Shown here in pieces: positions 27,758 to 36,743 of a stretch of DNA of 64,000 bases. Each line of letters starts with the position of its first letter. The stretch's first letter is position 1. Origin of the DNA: Defluviitaleaceae bacterium (GTDB lineage Bacteria; Bacillota; Clostridia; Lachnospirales; UBA5962); the NCBI GenBank assembly GCA_009779915.1, contig WRBA01000012.1, positions 17,373-81,372 of the forward strand, written 5' to 3'. The notes below the pieces were generated by a model. That model was not told the DNA's origin. It worked only from the letters and a program-made list of their open reading frames with translations, and searched no databases. The position numbers and the translations under genes are program-made.

Positions 27758-28807
27758 CTACATTTTTAATTTTAGGGCAATAAAGTATTTAATGATAAGT
27801 ATGATTTCTATCAGTCCGGCTATGGCAAATAAAGGGTAAATGACGCGCACAAAGTTAGAAAAACCCATTAAAGCGGCTAATATGCCCAGTATACAGATTA
27901 ATATTTTAAGGAGTATTTTATTTACTCCATATCTGCCGTTTATTGTTTCAGCAACTGCATAACCGTTGGTTGCGGCTGTGGTAAAACATGCTGCCAAAAA
28001 TAAAAGCATAAAAATATATGTGATAATCGTGCCATGGCTTATAGCTAAAGCCAGCATTGGGATTTGAGTGTTTTCTATCAAAACTAAATTTGCTGACAGA
28101 GAAAGATACAAAGAAAACCCCAAAGCCAGCAGTATAACCCCTGAAAGAAGAGAGGGCTTTAAGGTTTTTTCCTTTGATGATTGAACTAAAGAGGGCAGTA
28201 TGACAACAGCACCTATAATATTGTAGCCTACATAAGTAACAGCGGATATATACCAGTTGGCACGCAGTAAATCGGCACTTCGCTCGGCTACGGCAAACAC
28301 AGGCTCCACTCGCATAACAAAGGTTAATATGCCTATAAATATACACCCTGCGATTAATATAGGGGAAATATAGGCATTAAGCTTTATTATACCGCTCATG
28401 CCAAATAAAAATGTAAAAAAACAAACAACTGCCACGATACATACGGATAATAAATAGTTTAGTCCAAAACTCTCATTTAGTGCGGCACCTGTTGCAGCAA
28501 GCATAGCCGCAAAAATTATAAACATAAAAAGACCCAGTACCGCTTCCATTATTTTGGCTAAATGCACCCCCATTGTTATATCCATAAAGCTTTTGTAGTC
28601 GTTTATCCCTTTTACAGCACATATATGCCAAATAGCCCAGCCCCCTAGGGAAAACAAAGCGCAGGCGAGTACAAGACCAAAGAAGCCTCCTATACCAAAC
28701 TCAACAAAATATGCCCTAATCTCAGCCCCTGAGGCAAAGCCGGCACCTAAAATTATACCAACGTAAATAAAGGCCTTAGTTATTGGCAAGCTGCTGGTTT
28801 TTTCCAT
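27758..28807 (-). CDS. YkvI-like integral membrane protein (APC-superfamily-like)
   Basis: The 349-residue protein has about ten membrane segments. It begins with KAFIYVGIILGAGFASGAEI, the broken-helix G-x-G-F-A-S-G motif typical of YkvI and related LeuT-fold transporters. Substrate unknown. GGAGG precedes the ATG. It may start the DUF5711-cvpA-purF unit (36-bp gap). Confidence 0.8.
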   Translation of the reverse strand: MEKTSSLPITKAFIYVGIILGAGFASGAEIRAYFVEFGIGGFFGLVLACALFSLGGWAIWHICAVKGINDYKSFMDITMGVHLAKIMEAVLGLFMFIIFAAMLAATGAALNESFGLNYLLSVCIVAVVCFFTFLFGMSGIIKLNAYISPILIAGCIFIGILTFVMRVEPVFAVAERSADLLRANWYISAVTYVGYNIIGAVVILPSLVQSSKEKTLKPSLLSGVILLALGFSLYLSLSANLVLIENTQIPMLALAISHGTIITYIFMLLFLAACFTTAATNGYAVAETINGRYGVNKILLKILICILGILAALMGFSNFVRVIYPLFAIAGLIEIILIIKYFIALKLKM

Positions 28808-28837
28808 AAAAAACCTCCATCATACTTATTAAAATCT

Positions 28838-28957
28838 GTGTTCAATAATGGAGTGTTCGGATTTACGTGCCTTATTTTAAGCTAATTAGGGCTAGGAGCG
28901 GGCAACGAACGGGAACCCATTAAAGCTTGCTTTAATGGGTAGTGGCTTATTGAACAC
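28838..28957. repeat. Folded inverted-repeat element, 120 bp
   Basis: A perfect 11-bp inverted repeat (GTGTTCAATAA at 28838-28848, TTATTGAACAC at 28947-28957) encloses about 100 bp that holds a second, perfect hairpin ACCCATTAAAG-CTTG-CTTTAATGGGT (28916-28941). The layout resembles a small non-coding folded repeat in the spacer upstream of ykvI-like gene. No second copy is seen in the window. Confidence 0.55.
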
Positions 28958-29013
28958 CTATTCTTTAATATAATTAGTATGACAAAGGTTTCAAAAAAGA
29001 ACTTTTGTTGTAT

Positions 29014-29063
29014 TTAGGTCAAGGAGAGTCGAACGATGAGCGGTTCCACTCTCCTTGACCTAA
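29014..29063. terminator. Long perfect hairpin after the ABC-F gene
   Basis: A 16-bp perfect stem (29014-29029 with 29048-29063, TTAGGTCAAGGAGAGT arm) with an 18-nt loop that can extend by GAAC/GTTC. It begins 2 nt after the ABC-F stop codon on the minus strand. A T-rich stretch follows about 20 nt later, so it may act as terminator or 3' stabiliser. Confidence 0.6.
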
Positions 29064-29065
29064 GG

Positions 29066-30646
29066 CTATTCCCCTTGAAAATCCTCTAACATATCAGTTT
29101 TATCTTCAAAGCTTCCATCTTCTTTTATTTCAATAACTCTATTCGCTACAGTCTGTATAAGCTCCCTATCATGGGTTGTAAATAAAATATTGCCATTAAA
29201 GTCGGTCATGGCATTATTTAGTGCCGTTATAGATTCCAAATCAAGGTGATTTGTAGGCTGGTCAAATATAAGGAAATTAGCCGTTGTCATCATCATTTTA
29301 GCAAACATGCAGCGCACCCGCTCCCCTCCTGATAAGACACTGGCGTTTTTCAATGCCTCCTCGCCGGAAAAAAGCATTTTGCCCAAAAATCCTCTAATAT
29401 AATTTTCCGAATCGTCTTTGGAGAACTGGCGCATCCAATCTACGAGGTTTAATTTGCAATCTTCAAAAAATTCTGAATTATCCTTTGGAAAATACTCATA
29501 AGTGATTGTGATACCGTATTTGAAATTGCCTAAATTCGCCTCATCTTCCCCTGCAAGTATGCGAAACAGGGCTGATATACCATGTTCGCTGCCTATAAAC
29601 GCTATTTTCTCACCTTTTGCAGCGGTTAAAGTCAAGTTTTCAAAAAGGGTGTTCCCTTCCGCGGCTTTCGATAAATTCTCCACCATTAAAATATCATTTC
29701 CCGCTTCCCGCTCAGGCTTAAAAAATATAAAGGGATAACGGCGGTTAGATGGCTGTATTTCCTCTATTGCAATTTTATCCAAAAGCTTTTTACGGCTGGT
29801 AGCTTGACGAGATTTTGAGGCATTTGCAGAGAATCGCTGTATAAATTTTTGCAATTCTTTAATTTTTTCCTCTTTTTTACGGTTTTGGTCACGTACAAGG
29901 CTTAACATTAATTGTGAGGACTGATACCAAAAGTCATAATTACCCGTAAAAAGCTTGATTTGCCCAAAATCCACATCGGCAACATACGTACAGACATTGT
30001 TTAAAAAATGCCTGTCATGGGATACGACAATAACAACTCCTTCATAGTTAATAAGGAATTCCTCAAACCAAGCTATACTTTTTATATCTAAATCATTAGT
30101 CGGCTCGTCAAGGACAAGTACATCCGGATTGCCGAAAAGTGCTTGTGCCAGAAAAACCCTAACTTTTTCCTGCCCGTCAAGGTCTTTCATCATTAAATGA
30201 TGCTTCTCCTCCGATATAGATAGAGATTGTAAAAGCTTGGAGGAATCGCTTTCAGCTTCCCAGCCATTCATGGCGGCAAATTCCCCTTCAAGCTCTGCCG
30301 CTTTCAGCCCATCGTTGTCATCAAAGTCAGGTTTTAAATAAAGGGCATCCTTTTCTTTCATAATCTCATAAAGGCGGGGATTGCCTATTATAACTGTATC
30401 TTGTACACTGTAGTCATCAAAAGCATAATGATCCTGCTTTAACACTGACATACGGCGACCTTTTTCCAAAATCACTTCCCCTGTAGTGGGTTCAAGCTCA
30501 CCGCTTAAAATCCTAAGAAAAGTAGATTTCCCCGCACCGTTAGCCCCTATGATGCCATAACAGTTACCCGGCACAAATTTTAAATTTACACTGTCAAATA
30601 ATTTTCTGCCCCCAAAACGAAGAGAGAGATTTTCTACTATAAGCAT
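29066..30646 (-). CDS. ABC-F family ATPase (YbiT/YkpA-like), second ATP site degenerate
   Basis: The 526-residue protein has two ABC domains without membrane segments, joined by a charged linker (~residues 245-300), as in ribosome-associated ABC-F proteins. NBD1 has Walker A GANGAGKST and Walker B VLVLDEPTNDLD, but its signature is DLDGQE instead of LSGGQ. NBD2 has an intact LSGGE signature and FDQPTNHLD, but its Walker A is GSEHGISALF, lacking Gly-Lys-Ser/Thr. Since each composite site pairs one Walker A with the opposite signature, one site (NBD1 Walker A plus NBD2 signature) looks complete and the other looks lost. Expected role: translation factor or antibiotic protection; not assignable. 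Confidence 0.85.
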   Translation of the reverse strand: MLIVENLSLRFGGRKLFDSVNLKFVPGNCYGIIGANGAGKSTFLRILSGELEPTTGEVILEKGRRMSVLKQDHYAFDDYSVQDTVIIGNPRLYEIMKEKDALYLKPDFDDNDGLKAAELEGEFAAMNGWEAESDSSKLLQSLSISEEKHHLMMKDLDGQEKVRVFLAQALFGNPDVLVLDEPTNDLDIKSIAWFEEFLINYEGVVIVVSHDRHFLNNVCTYVADVDFGQIKLFTGNYDFWYQSSQLMLSLVRDQNRKKEEKIKELQKFIQRFSANASKSRQATSRKKLLDKIAIEEIQPSNRRYPFIFFKPEREAGNDILMVENLSKAAEGNTLFENLTLTAAKGEKIAFIGSEHGISALFRILAGEDEANLGNFKYGITITYEYFPKDNSEFFEDCKLNLVDWMRQFSKDDSENYIRGFLGKMLFSGEEALKNASVLSGGERVRCMFAKMMMTTANFLIFDQPTNHLDLESITALNNAMTDFNGNILFTTHDRELIQTVANRVIEIKEDGSFEDKTDMLEDFQGE

Positions 30647-30687
30647 GGTTTACCTCGTAATTTTCGTTGTTAAATCATTAATATGGA

Positions 30688-30720
30688 AAAAGCCGCCTCC
30701 CCTAAGGGTGCAGCTTTTGA
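30688..30720 (-). terminator. Terminator after ferredoxin gene
   Basis: Read on the minus strand, an imperfect GC-rich hairpin (AGCTGCACCC with GGGAGGCGGCT) is followed by TTTTT. It sits about 20 nt after the ferredoxin stop codon. Confidence 0.6.
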
Positions 30721-30740
30721 CCGCTTTATAAGTCTGATAA

Positions 30741-30908
30741 TTATTGCGAGATAGCATCTACAGGACAAACTGGGGCACAAGCACCACAGTCGATGCAAGC
30801 ATTAGGGTCTATCACGTGAATAGAGTCCCCCGGATGAATACAGCTAACAGGACATTCAGTAACGCAAACTCCACAGTTGATACAAGTATCTTTAATTACA
30901 TAAGCCAT
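30741..30908 (-). CDS. 2[4Fe-4S] ferredoxin
   Basis: A 55-residue clostridial-type ferredoxin with two CxxCxxCxxxC clusters: CINCGVCVTECP and CIDCGACAPVCP. A small soluble low-potential electron carrier. GGAGGTG lies five bases before the ATG. The gene is monocistronic: own promoter upstream and a terminator downstream. First cluster is followed by an insert of about 8 residues (HPGDSIHV), usual for the family. Confidence 0.95.
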   Translation of the reverse strand: MAYVIKDTCINCGVCVTECPVSCIHPGDSIHVIDPNACIDCGACAPVCPVDAISQ

Positions 30909-30950
30909 TAAGGCACCTCCATAAATTTTCTAAGTACAATCTACAAAGGA

Positions 30951-30979
30951 ATTATACCGTATTGACCGATAAATTTCAA
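30951..30979 (-). promoter_or_regulatory. Sigma-A promoter of the ferredoxin gene
   Basis: On the minus strand TTGAAA (30979-30974), 17-bp spacer, TATAAT (30956-30951), about 43 bp before the start codon. A near-perfect match. Confidence 0.8.
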
Positions 30980-31130
30980 TAGGTAGTTTAAAATTAATTG
31001 TTTAAAAACCTATGCTTAATAAGCTGATGCTGGTCTTTACGGCTTAAAATAAGGCATGTAAATATAAACACTCCATTACTAATCACAGATGCTAAGAATA
31101 AATGTCGAACAAAACATAAATTTATACTAT

Positions 31131-31157
31131 TAATTGAGTTAAATCTTTTGCCGATAT
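31131..31157 (+). promoter_or_regulatory. Sigma-D (sigma-28)-like flagellar promoter
   Basis: TAAT, 15-bp spacer, GCCGATAT (31150-31157). The -10 is a perfect match to the Bacillus SigD consensus, and the -35 (TAAA expected) differs by one base. It lies 55 bp before fliD, so the fliD-fliS operon is probably a late, FliA/SigD-dependent unit. Confidence 0.75.
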
Positions 31158-31211
31158 AATAATTAGAAAATTGAGCAATAAACTTGAATTTTTGAATGGA
31201 GGAGTTTTTCC

Positions 31212-33614
31212 ATGGCTATATTTACAAACAGACCTAGTAGAGTTACAGGAATGTCAGGTCTTGACACTGAAAGTATGGTTCGCCAAATTATGCAAGCAGA
31301 AAGCGGCAGATTGCACAGGATGCAAAGGAACCGTACCAGGCTGCAATGGAGACAAGAGACTTACCAGGACGTTGCAAGCCAGCTTCGTAGTTTTCACTCA
31401 AGATTTTTAGATCTTTCTTCGCCTACAAGCCTTCGTATGCAGAGAACTTGGGGCAATTTTAATACGACGGTAAACGGTGCTTCAGGGTCTTCTAATGCTG
31501 TTACTGTTACACCCGGGGCAGGGGCGTCATCCGGTAGTCATAGATTAGAGGTTTTACAACGTGCCCAGAGAGAAACATTTACCGGCAATGCCGCTAATCT
31601 TAAGAGTTCTATAAGCAGTAGGGCAGATGTTGATTTCACTAGAATCAATAGTATGATTTCAAATAAACTTACCGATATAGATAACAGGATTGCTGCTGAC
31701 GCCAACCTTGACCGCGCACAGTTGGAAGAAGAAGCAATAATTCTTGATTTCAATTTAAATCTTAACGGCAGTACAAGACGGATTACTTTATCAATTGCAG
31801 ATATTAGAAACGAATTTAATATACCTGCCGGAGATAATGCTCCTGCGTCTTTTGCTATTGGTGATTCACGGTTAACGACTCTTATGCAAAACAAAGCCGA
31901 TGACGCTTTTGGTGCCGGCAGAATAAATGTCACAGGAGGTGGCAACAGACTTAATTTCACCCCTGATGGCAACGGTCATACCCTTACTATAACTGAAGGC
32001 AGGGCTTTGACTGCCACCACTGCAAGCGGCAATATACCATCCTTTATGGACTTTGGTCCATCTAACGATGCTTTTAATGAAGCTGCGTTTGTAGAGCATT
32101 TCTTAGGTCCCACAGGGGGACCGGCTCCTTCCGGACCATTTAGCCTGGTTGTTAACGGTGAAACTATAGACGTTGACTTTACAGGTGTCACAAGACATTC
32201 GGGGGCTATTTTAAACCGTATTAATGACACGTTAAGCAGTAACGGTCATTTTGCCGCTTTTACACTTGACAGGAATGCCGGAGAAGTACGCCTTAGTACA
32301 ACCGGCGTCACCAGAGAAGATATAAATATTTCAGGCGGCACTATTATGGGTACTTTTGGACTCGGTTCAACTACCCTGCAAAGAACCAGCAGCCTTGCAT
32401 TAATGGGGATGGAAAATAATGACCGTAATACTTTTTCGACCGCAGACAATATTCAGTCTACTTTGCCCGGTATCCCGCCGGCTCTTTGGACTCCGGTATT
32501 AGACAGTGATGGAAATCCGGAAGTAGATGAAAATGGAGTACCAACAGGTAGAGAAAGGTTTGACATGGTAATAAACGGCACTACAATTACTCTTTTTTCT
32601 GACGATACTATGAATGACCTTGCTACAAGAATAAACGGTGCCAATGCAGGCGTAACTTTCAATTATAATTCGTTCAGCCGGACATTCACACTGGAATCCA
32701 ACAGGGAGGGTGAAAATAACGCTATTAACTTCGGCAGCAATTCGGAAGTTTTCTTTGATGCTCTTGGAATGAATAGAACCCAAGTTGCTCAAGACTCTAG
32801 ATTTATACTAAATGGTGTTGAAACTACCAGAGAGACAAACACCTTCACTCATGATTATGTAACTTTCACATTTAATGAGGGGGCAGTTGCTGCCGGCGAA
32901 ATTACCATCGGTGTAACAAGAGATAACTCAGCCACAATCAACCTTATAAGGGATTTCGTAACTGCTTACAATGAGCTTCGTACTAACCTTAACGATATGA
33001 TTCATGAAAGACGTGCAAGGAGTATGGGTTCTTTCTTTGAACCTCTTACAGACGAAGAGCGCCGCGCCATGAGCGATGATGAAGTAAGAAGGTGGGAAGA
33101 GCAAGCAAGAACAGGGCTTATGCATCGTAATGACTTGCTTACACGCATGGTAAATGATATGCGTTCGCAGCTTTTCAATGGTGTTGAACTTCCCGACGGC
33201 ACAAGGTTAAGCCTTAGCCAAATTGGTATAAATCCATCCAGTAACCATGCGGATCGTGGTACTTTAGTAATTGACGAAGAAAGATTGGCTGCCGCCATTG
33301 AGCAGCATGGTGAGAGAATAGGTCAAATGTTCACCACATCCGGCGGGATTGGTGAGCGGATGCACAATATAATTGAAGATGCGACACACGTTACAAGAGG
33401 TACAATATCAAGGCGTGCCGGCGGTACATCCGCAACTGACCCTAATAACGAACTCCTCCGTCAGCTTACAAGAGAAGATGAGAGAATAGCCAATGTAACA
33501 AGGCAGCTCGCCAGAAGAGAAGAAGCTTTGTTTAGAATGTTTTCTCGTATGGAAGTATCTTTAATGCAAAGTGACAGTCAAATGAATTTTATGATGCAAA
33601 TGTTTATGCAATAA
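31212..33614 (+). CDS. fliD: Flagellar hook-associated protein 2 (filament cap)
   Basis: The 800-residue protein forms the cap at the flagellar tip that guides flagellin assembly. Its N-terminal domain starts with VTGMSGLDTESMVRQIMQAE, the FliD_N pattern. The C-terminal domain (~residues 570-800) has TINLIRDFVTAYNELR, LSQIGINPSS, GTLVIDEERLAAAI and a coiled-coil end. At 800 residues it is longer than most FliD proteins (about 450-700), the excess lying in the variable middle, the outward-facing part of the cap. GGAGGAG precedes the ATG. It heads fliD-fliT-like-flaG-fliS. Confidence 0.95.
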   Translation: MAIFTNRPSRVTGMSGLDTESMVRQIMQAESGRLHRMQRNRTRLQWRQETYQDVASQLRSFHSRFLDLSSPTSLRMQRTWGNFNTTVNGASGSSNAVTVTPGAGASSGSHRLEVLQRAQRETFTGNAANLKSSISSRADVDFTRINSMISNKLTDIDNRIAADANLDRAQLEEEAIILDFNLNLNGSTRRITLSIADIRNEFNIPAGDNAPASFAIGDSRLTTLMQNKADDAFGAGRINVTGGGNRLNFTPDGNGHTLTITEGRALTATTASGNIPSFMDFGPSNDAFNEAAFVEHFLGPTGGPAPSGPFSLVVNGETIDVDFTGVTRHSGAILNRINDTLSSNGHFAAFTLDRNAGEVRLSTTGVTREDINISGGTIMGTFGLGSTTLQRTSSLALMGMENNDRNTFSTADNIQSTLPGIPPALWTPVLDSDGNPEVDENGVPTGRERFDMVINGTTITLFSDDTMNDLATRINGANAGVTFNYNSFSRTFTLESNREGENNAINFGSNSEVFFDALGMNRTQVAQDSRFILNGVETTRETNTFTHDYVTFTFNEGAVAAGEITIGVTRDNSATINLIRDFVTAYNELRTNLNDMIHERRARSMGSFFEPLTDEERRAMSDDEVRRWEEQARTGLMHRNDLLTRMVNDMRSQLFNGVELPDGTRLSLSQIGINPSSNHADRGTLVIDEERLAAAIEQHGERIGQMFTTSGGIGERMHNIIEDATHVTRGTISRRAGGTSATDPNNELLRQLTREDERIANVTRQLARREEALFRMFSRMEVSLMQSDSQMNFMMQMFMQ

Positions 33615-33641
33615 AAGATTTTATTAAATGGAGGGCAATGA

Positions 33642-34085
33642 ATGGACGAAAAGGAAAAAGCAATTATTGCCTTGCTTGAAGAGAGAAATATGTTGTTATA
33701 CGATGTTTTAAGCCTTACAGAACCTGTTAAATTCCACAAAGATGATACATTGAAGTACGTTGAGCTTATGGAAGCAAGACAGGAGAAGTTTGACAAGATA
33801 GAAGGAATATTGAAAGAGCTTGAAAATCTTGGTTTCGACTACAACCAACGAGAAATTCAAGGTTCTCTCGAATTTAAAAGGTCAACGGAAGATTTATACA
33901 ACGCCGGCAGAGCCACAGTTTATCGAATTAGAGAACTTGATCTCTCCAACAAACCAATGATAGAAGAAATTAGAGATGTTTTTATGGAGCAAGTTAAAAC
34001 CGTAAAGGAACGTAAAAATGTAAAAAACCTTTATTCAGACGATAATATGCCAAGTGGCGGACGTCTTTTTAACAAAACTAAGTAA
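33642..34085 (+). CDS. Flagellar protein in FliT position (putative export chaperone)
   Basis: A 147-residue, highly charged, mostly helical protein with no signal peptide (KAIIALLEERNMLLYDVLSL; KFDKIEGILKELENLG). It lies between fliD and flaG, where FliT or FlgN-like chaperones are often found, and its size and helical content fit such a chaperone. Sequence similarity to FliT is not clear by eye. GGAGGG precedes the ATG. Confidence 0.65.
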   Translation: MDEKEKAIIALLEERNMLLYDVLSLTEPVKFHKDDTLKYVELMEARQEKFDKIEGILKELENLGFDYNQREIQGSLEFKRSTEDLYNAGRATVYRIRELDLSNKPMIEEIRDVFMEQVKTVKERKNVKNLYSDDNMPSGGRLFNKTK

Positions 34086-34110
34086 GTATATTGATAGGAG
34101 GCTTATTGAC

Positions 34111-34521
34111 ATGGAAGTTAATACCAATACTATTAGGTCTATGGAGCGCAATTCATCAAATGCAGATTTTAATCTAAATCCGGGTACTGCCGCTCCAAGA
34201 GTTGATAATGCGAGTAGAGTTACTGTTGACGGCTCCCCTCCAAACGTTACGGCAGAAAGCTTAAGAAGCGAGCTATCACAATTACAAGAAACTCTAAGTG
34301 CTGAATTTTTTGACAAATTTATTCAGGAAGCCAATGCAAGGCTTTTCCCAACAAACAGAAAGTTTAATTACGACTTCCATGAAGCCACAAACAGGATAGT
34401 AGTAAGGATTGTAGACAGCGAAACCGATGAAATAATCAGGGAAATTCCCCCTGAAAAGATATTAAATGTTGCGGAAAAAATGCTGGAACTTGTAGGCGTT
34501 ATTTTCGACGAGAGAGTGTAG
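34111..34521 (+). CDS. flaG: FlaG family flagellar protein
   Basis: A 136-residue protein with a poorly conserved N-terminus and a FlaG C-terminus: KFNYDFHEATNRIVVRIVD then EIIREIPPEKILNVAEKMLE. FlaG proteins affect filament length. Start 34111 is set by AGGAGG ten bases upstream; the earlier ATG at 34054 lies inside the preceding gene. Confidence 0.9.
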   Translation: MEVNTNTIRSMERNSSNADFNLNPGTAAPRVDNASRVTVDGSPPNVTAESLRSELSQLQETLSAEFFDKFIQEANARLFPTNRKFNYDFHEATNRIVVRIVDSETDEIIREIPPEKILNVAEKMLELVGVIFDERV

Positions 34522-34588
34522 TATATAGTAATATCCATTATTTTAATCTTAATCGTTCGTGATTTATACGAACAGGAGGTATATATTA

Positions 34589-34981
34589 ATGACAGCATCG
34601 AAAAATCCATACGAAAAGTATACTAACAATTCCATATTTACAGCATCACCTGAAGAATTAACCCTTAAACTTTATGAAGGTGCTTTAAAATTTTGTAATC
34701 AGGCTATAACTGCTGTAGAAAACAACGAGTATGAAAAAGCTAATGAGCTTATTCTCAAAGTACAGGCAATAATAAGAGAATTCCAAGTAACTCTTAATAG
34801 GAGCTATGAAATATCTGAAGGTTTTGCTTCTCTTTACGCCTATATGCATGAAAGGCTCATAACTGCTAATATCAAAAAGGATTTGGAAATTTTAGGTGAA
34901 GTAAGAGATCTTTTAAGAAACTTTAGAGATATGTGGAAAGAAGCTATGCTTTTAGCAAAACAACAAAAAGTATCTGTTTAA
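34589..34981 (+). CDS. fliS: Flagellin export chaperone
   Basis: The 130-residue four-helix FliS binds flagellin in the cytoplasm and delivers it for export. Typical features: NPYEKYTNNSIFTASPEELTL-like N-terminal segment, LYEGALKFCNQA, and ERLITANIKKD near residue 90. Start 34589 follows AGGAGGT. Last gene of the fliD operon, followed by a strong terminator. Confidence 0.95.
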   Translation: MTASKNPYEKYTNNSIFTASPEELTLKLYEGALKFCNQAITAVENNEYEKANELILKVQAIIREFQVTLNRSYEISEGFASLYAYMHERLITANIKKDLEILGEVRDLLRNFRDMWKEAMLLAKQQKVSV

Positions 34982-34989
34982 TAGGCAAC

Positions 34990-35026
34990 AAACAGCCCAT
35001 CTCAATAAAAATGAGATGGGCTGTTT
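34990..35026 (+). terminator. Terminator of the fliD-fliS operon
   Basis: A perfect 15-bp stem (AAACAGCCCATCTCA at 34990-35004, mate at 35012-35026) with a 7-nt loop and TTT ending, nine bases after fliS. The A-rich 5' arm means it could work in both directions. Confidence 0.9.
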
Positions 35027-35085
35027 AACTTAGTTAAGTAGCTTAAGTAGTGCCGGTGAAAATATCTTCACGTCGATTCACTATA

Positions 35086-35532
35086 TTAATAATTAACAGG
35101 TGCTCCCTCATCTTCATCGTCTATGTCAAAGCCGTCTTCCCCGTTACTGCCACTTCTCTTAAGGGCTCTCATAGCCTTGATTGTAGAGATTAAAAACTGC
35201 AATTCTTCTGCATTAAAATCATATACCAGACTTGATATTGCATCTTTTTTCTGTTGTTTTATAGATTCTTCGCTGTTTTCATTGCCCTCTCTAACTTCAA
35301 GAACATCAGGGTTTTTGCTGTAAACCAAATCGTTTACAGTAATTCCAAATATATCAGCAATTCTCAACAAATTGTACAATTTCGCCCCTCTGTGTCCTCT
35401 TTCAATAAGCCCTATAAAAGCAGTTGAAAGCTGCAATATTTCTGAGAGCTCCTCTATAGACATATTACGAAGCATTCTCTCTCTCCGTACATTGCTCCCT
35501 ATGATCGACATTGTGTTTTTGCTTAATGGCAT
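35086..35532 (-). CDS. XRE-family transcriptional regulator
   Basis: A 148-residue DNA-binding protein. An N-terminal HTH_3 domain (residues ~10-65) has RRERMLRNMSIEELSEILQL and STAFIGLIERGHRG; it is followed by a linker and a short helical region with an acidic tail (FDIDDEDEGA). AAAGGAG precedes the ATG. It is divergent from the amidase gene, so it might regulate that gene or the flagellar operon next door. Target unknown. Confidence 0.85.
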   Translation of the reverse strand: MPLSKNTMSIIGSNVRRERMLRNMSIEELSEILQLSTAFIGLIERGHRGAKLYNLLRIADIFGITVNDLVYSKNPDVLEVREGNENSEESIKQQKKDAISSLVYDFNAEELQFLISTIKAMRALKRSGSNGEDGFDIDDEDEGAPVNY

Positions 35533-35727
35533 AAAAAAATCTCCTTTATGTTTAAAATTTGAAAAATTATGTAAATTATTGACATTATGTTATATAATAA
35601 TACAAAACTGCAAAAATTAACAGATACAAAATGAACTGGGAATGTATAAACATATGGTACATATAGTAATTTTTTCCTGTTTATGATATACTGAGCAAAA
35701 TCCATTTATATAGAAAGAGGTGTTTAT

Positions 35728-36621
35728 ATGTTTAAGCTCTCAAAAGAACACTCCATTTATTCCATGAGTCCAAACAATGAACCTGTATTGTACGTACCTC
35801 CAAATGCTCAAATCGAATTTGAAACCTGCGATTGTTTTGAAAATCAAATTAAATCATCAAATGATAGTTTTGGCGGCTTAGATTGGTCGCGGATTAATCC
35901 TGCTACAGGTCCTGTCTATATAAACGGTGCCGAACCGGGAGATATTTTATCTGTTAGGATTGATAAAATTGAAGTTGCCGAAAGCGGTGTAATGGTTGCC
36001 GGTAAAGAAATGGGACCCCTTGGTCATCTTATGGACGCTCACACTATAAAAATTATCCCTATAAAAAATAATACTGCCATCTTCTCCGATAAAATCCGCC
36101 TGCCTCTTAACAAAATGATTGGGGTAATAGGTGTTGCACCGAAAGATTCCGATATAGCTTGCGGTGTTCCTGATTATCACGGCGGCAATATGGACTGCAA
36201 AGAAATTACGGAAGGTGCCGTACTTCATCTGCCTGTAAATGTACCGGGGGGACTACTTGCTCTTGGGGATTTACACGCTGTCATGGCTGATGGTGAAATT
36301 TGTATTTGCGGTGTTGAAGTAGCAGGCAAAGTTACTGTAAGCATTGATATTATAAAAAACACGCCTCTACCTTCCCCAATGCTTTTTACAAACTCTCATA
36401 TTATGACAATTGCATCCCATGAAGATTTGGATGAAGCGGTGAATATAGCATTATTACATATGGCAAATTATTTAAAAGACAAATACGGGCTTCCTATGGA
36501 TGAGGCGGTTATGTTAATGTCTCTTGCGGCACAGGTTAGAATATGCCAAGTAGTTGACCCCAAAAAAACCATTCGAGTTGAATTTCCTAAGGATTTATTG
36601 AGTTATAGTCAACAAACTTGA
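35728..36621 (+). CDS. Acetamidase/formamidase family protein
   Basis: A 297-residue cytosolic hydrolase of the FmdA/AmdA family. Visible family blocks: INPATGPVYINGAEPGD, GVIGVAPKD, PDYHGGNMDCKEI, LALGDLHAVMADGEICICG. The latter two carry His and Asp/Glu residues expected for metal binding. The enzymes release ammonia from short amides. A GAGGTG ribosome site precedes the ATG. thrC follows 122 bp later on the same strand. Confidence 0.9.
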   Translation: MFKLSKEHSIYSMSPNNEPVLYVPPNAQIEFETCDCFENQIKSSNDSFGGLDWSRINPATGPVYINGAEPGDILSVRIDKIEVAESGVMVAGKEMGPLGHLMDAHTIKIIPIKNNTAIFSDKIRLPLNKMIGVIGVAPKDSDIACGVPDYHGGNMDCKEITEGAVLHLPVNVPGGLLALGDLHAVMADGEICICGVEVAGKVTVSIDIIKNTPLPSPMLFTNSHIMTIASHEDLDEAVNIALLHMANYLKDKYGLPMDEAVMLMSLAAQVRICQVVDPKKTIRVEFPKDLLSYSQQT

Positions 36622-36743
36622 AAAGCAGAACAGTAAACACCAGGCATTTTTTTGTCAGCCAAGAAGGCACCGACGCTGAATGGCAAAAAATGATAAGTTT
36701 AATATTGAGGTTTTCATGTGCGTTGACTATTGGGAGGTTTTCT

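Noticed and set aside
31171..31410. A frame upstream of and overlapping fliD
   Set aside because: It is out of frame with fliD and has no ribosome site; fliD with its SD explains the region.
36622..36743. Leader peptide or T-box before thrC
   Set aside because: No T-box motif (TGGNACCGCG-like) and no run of Thr/Ile codons are present.
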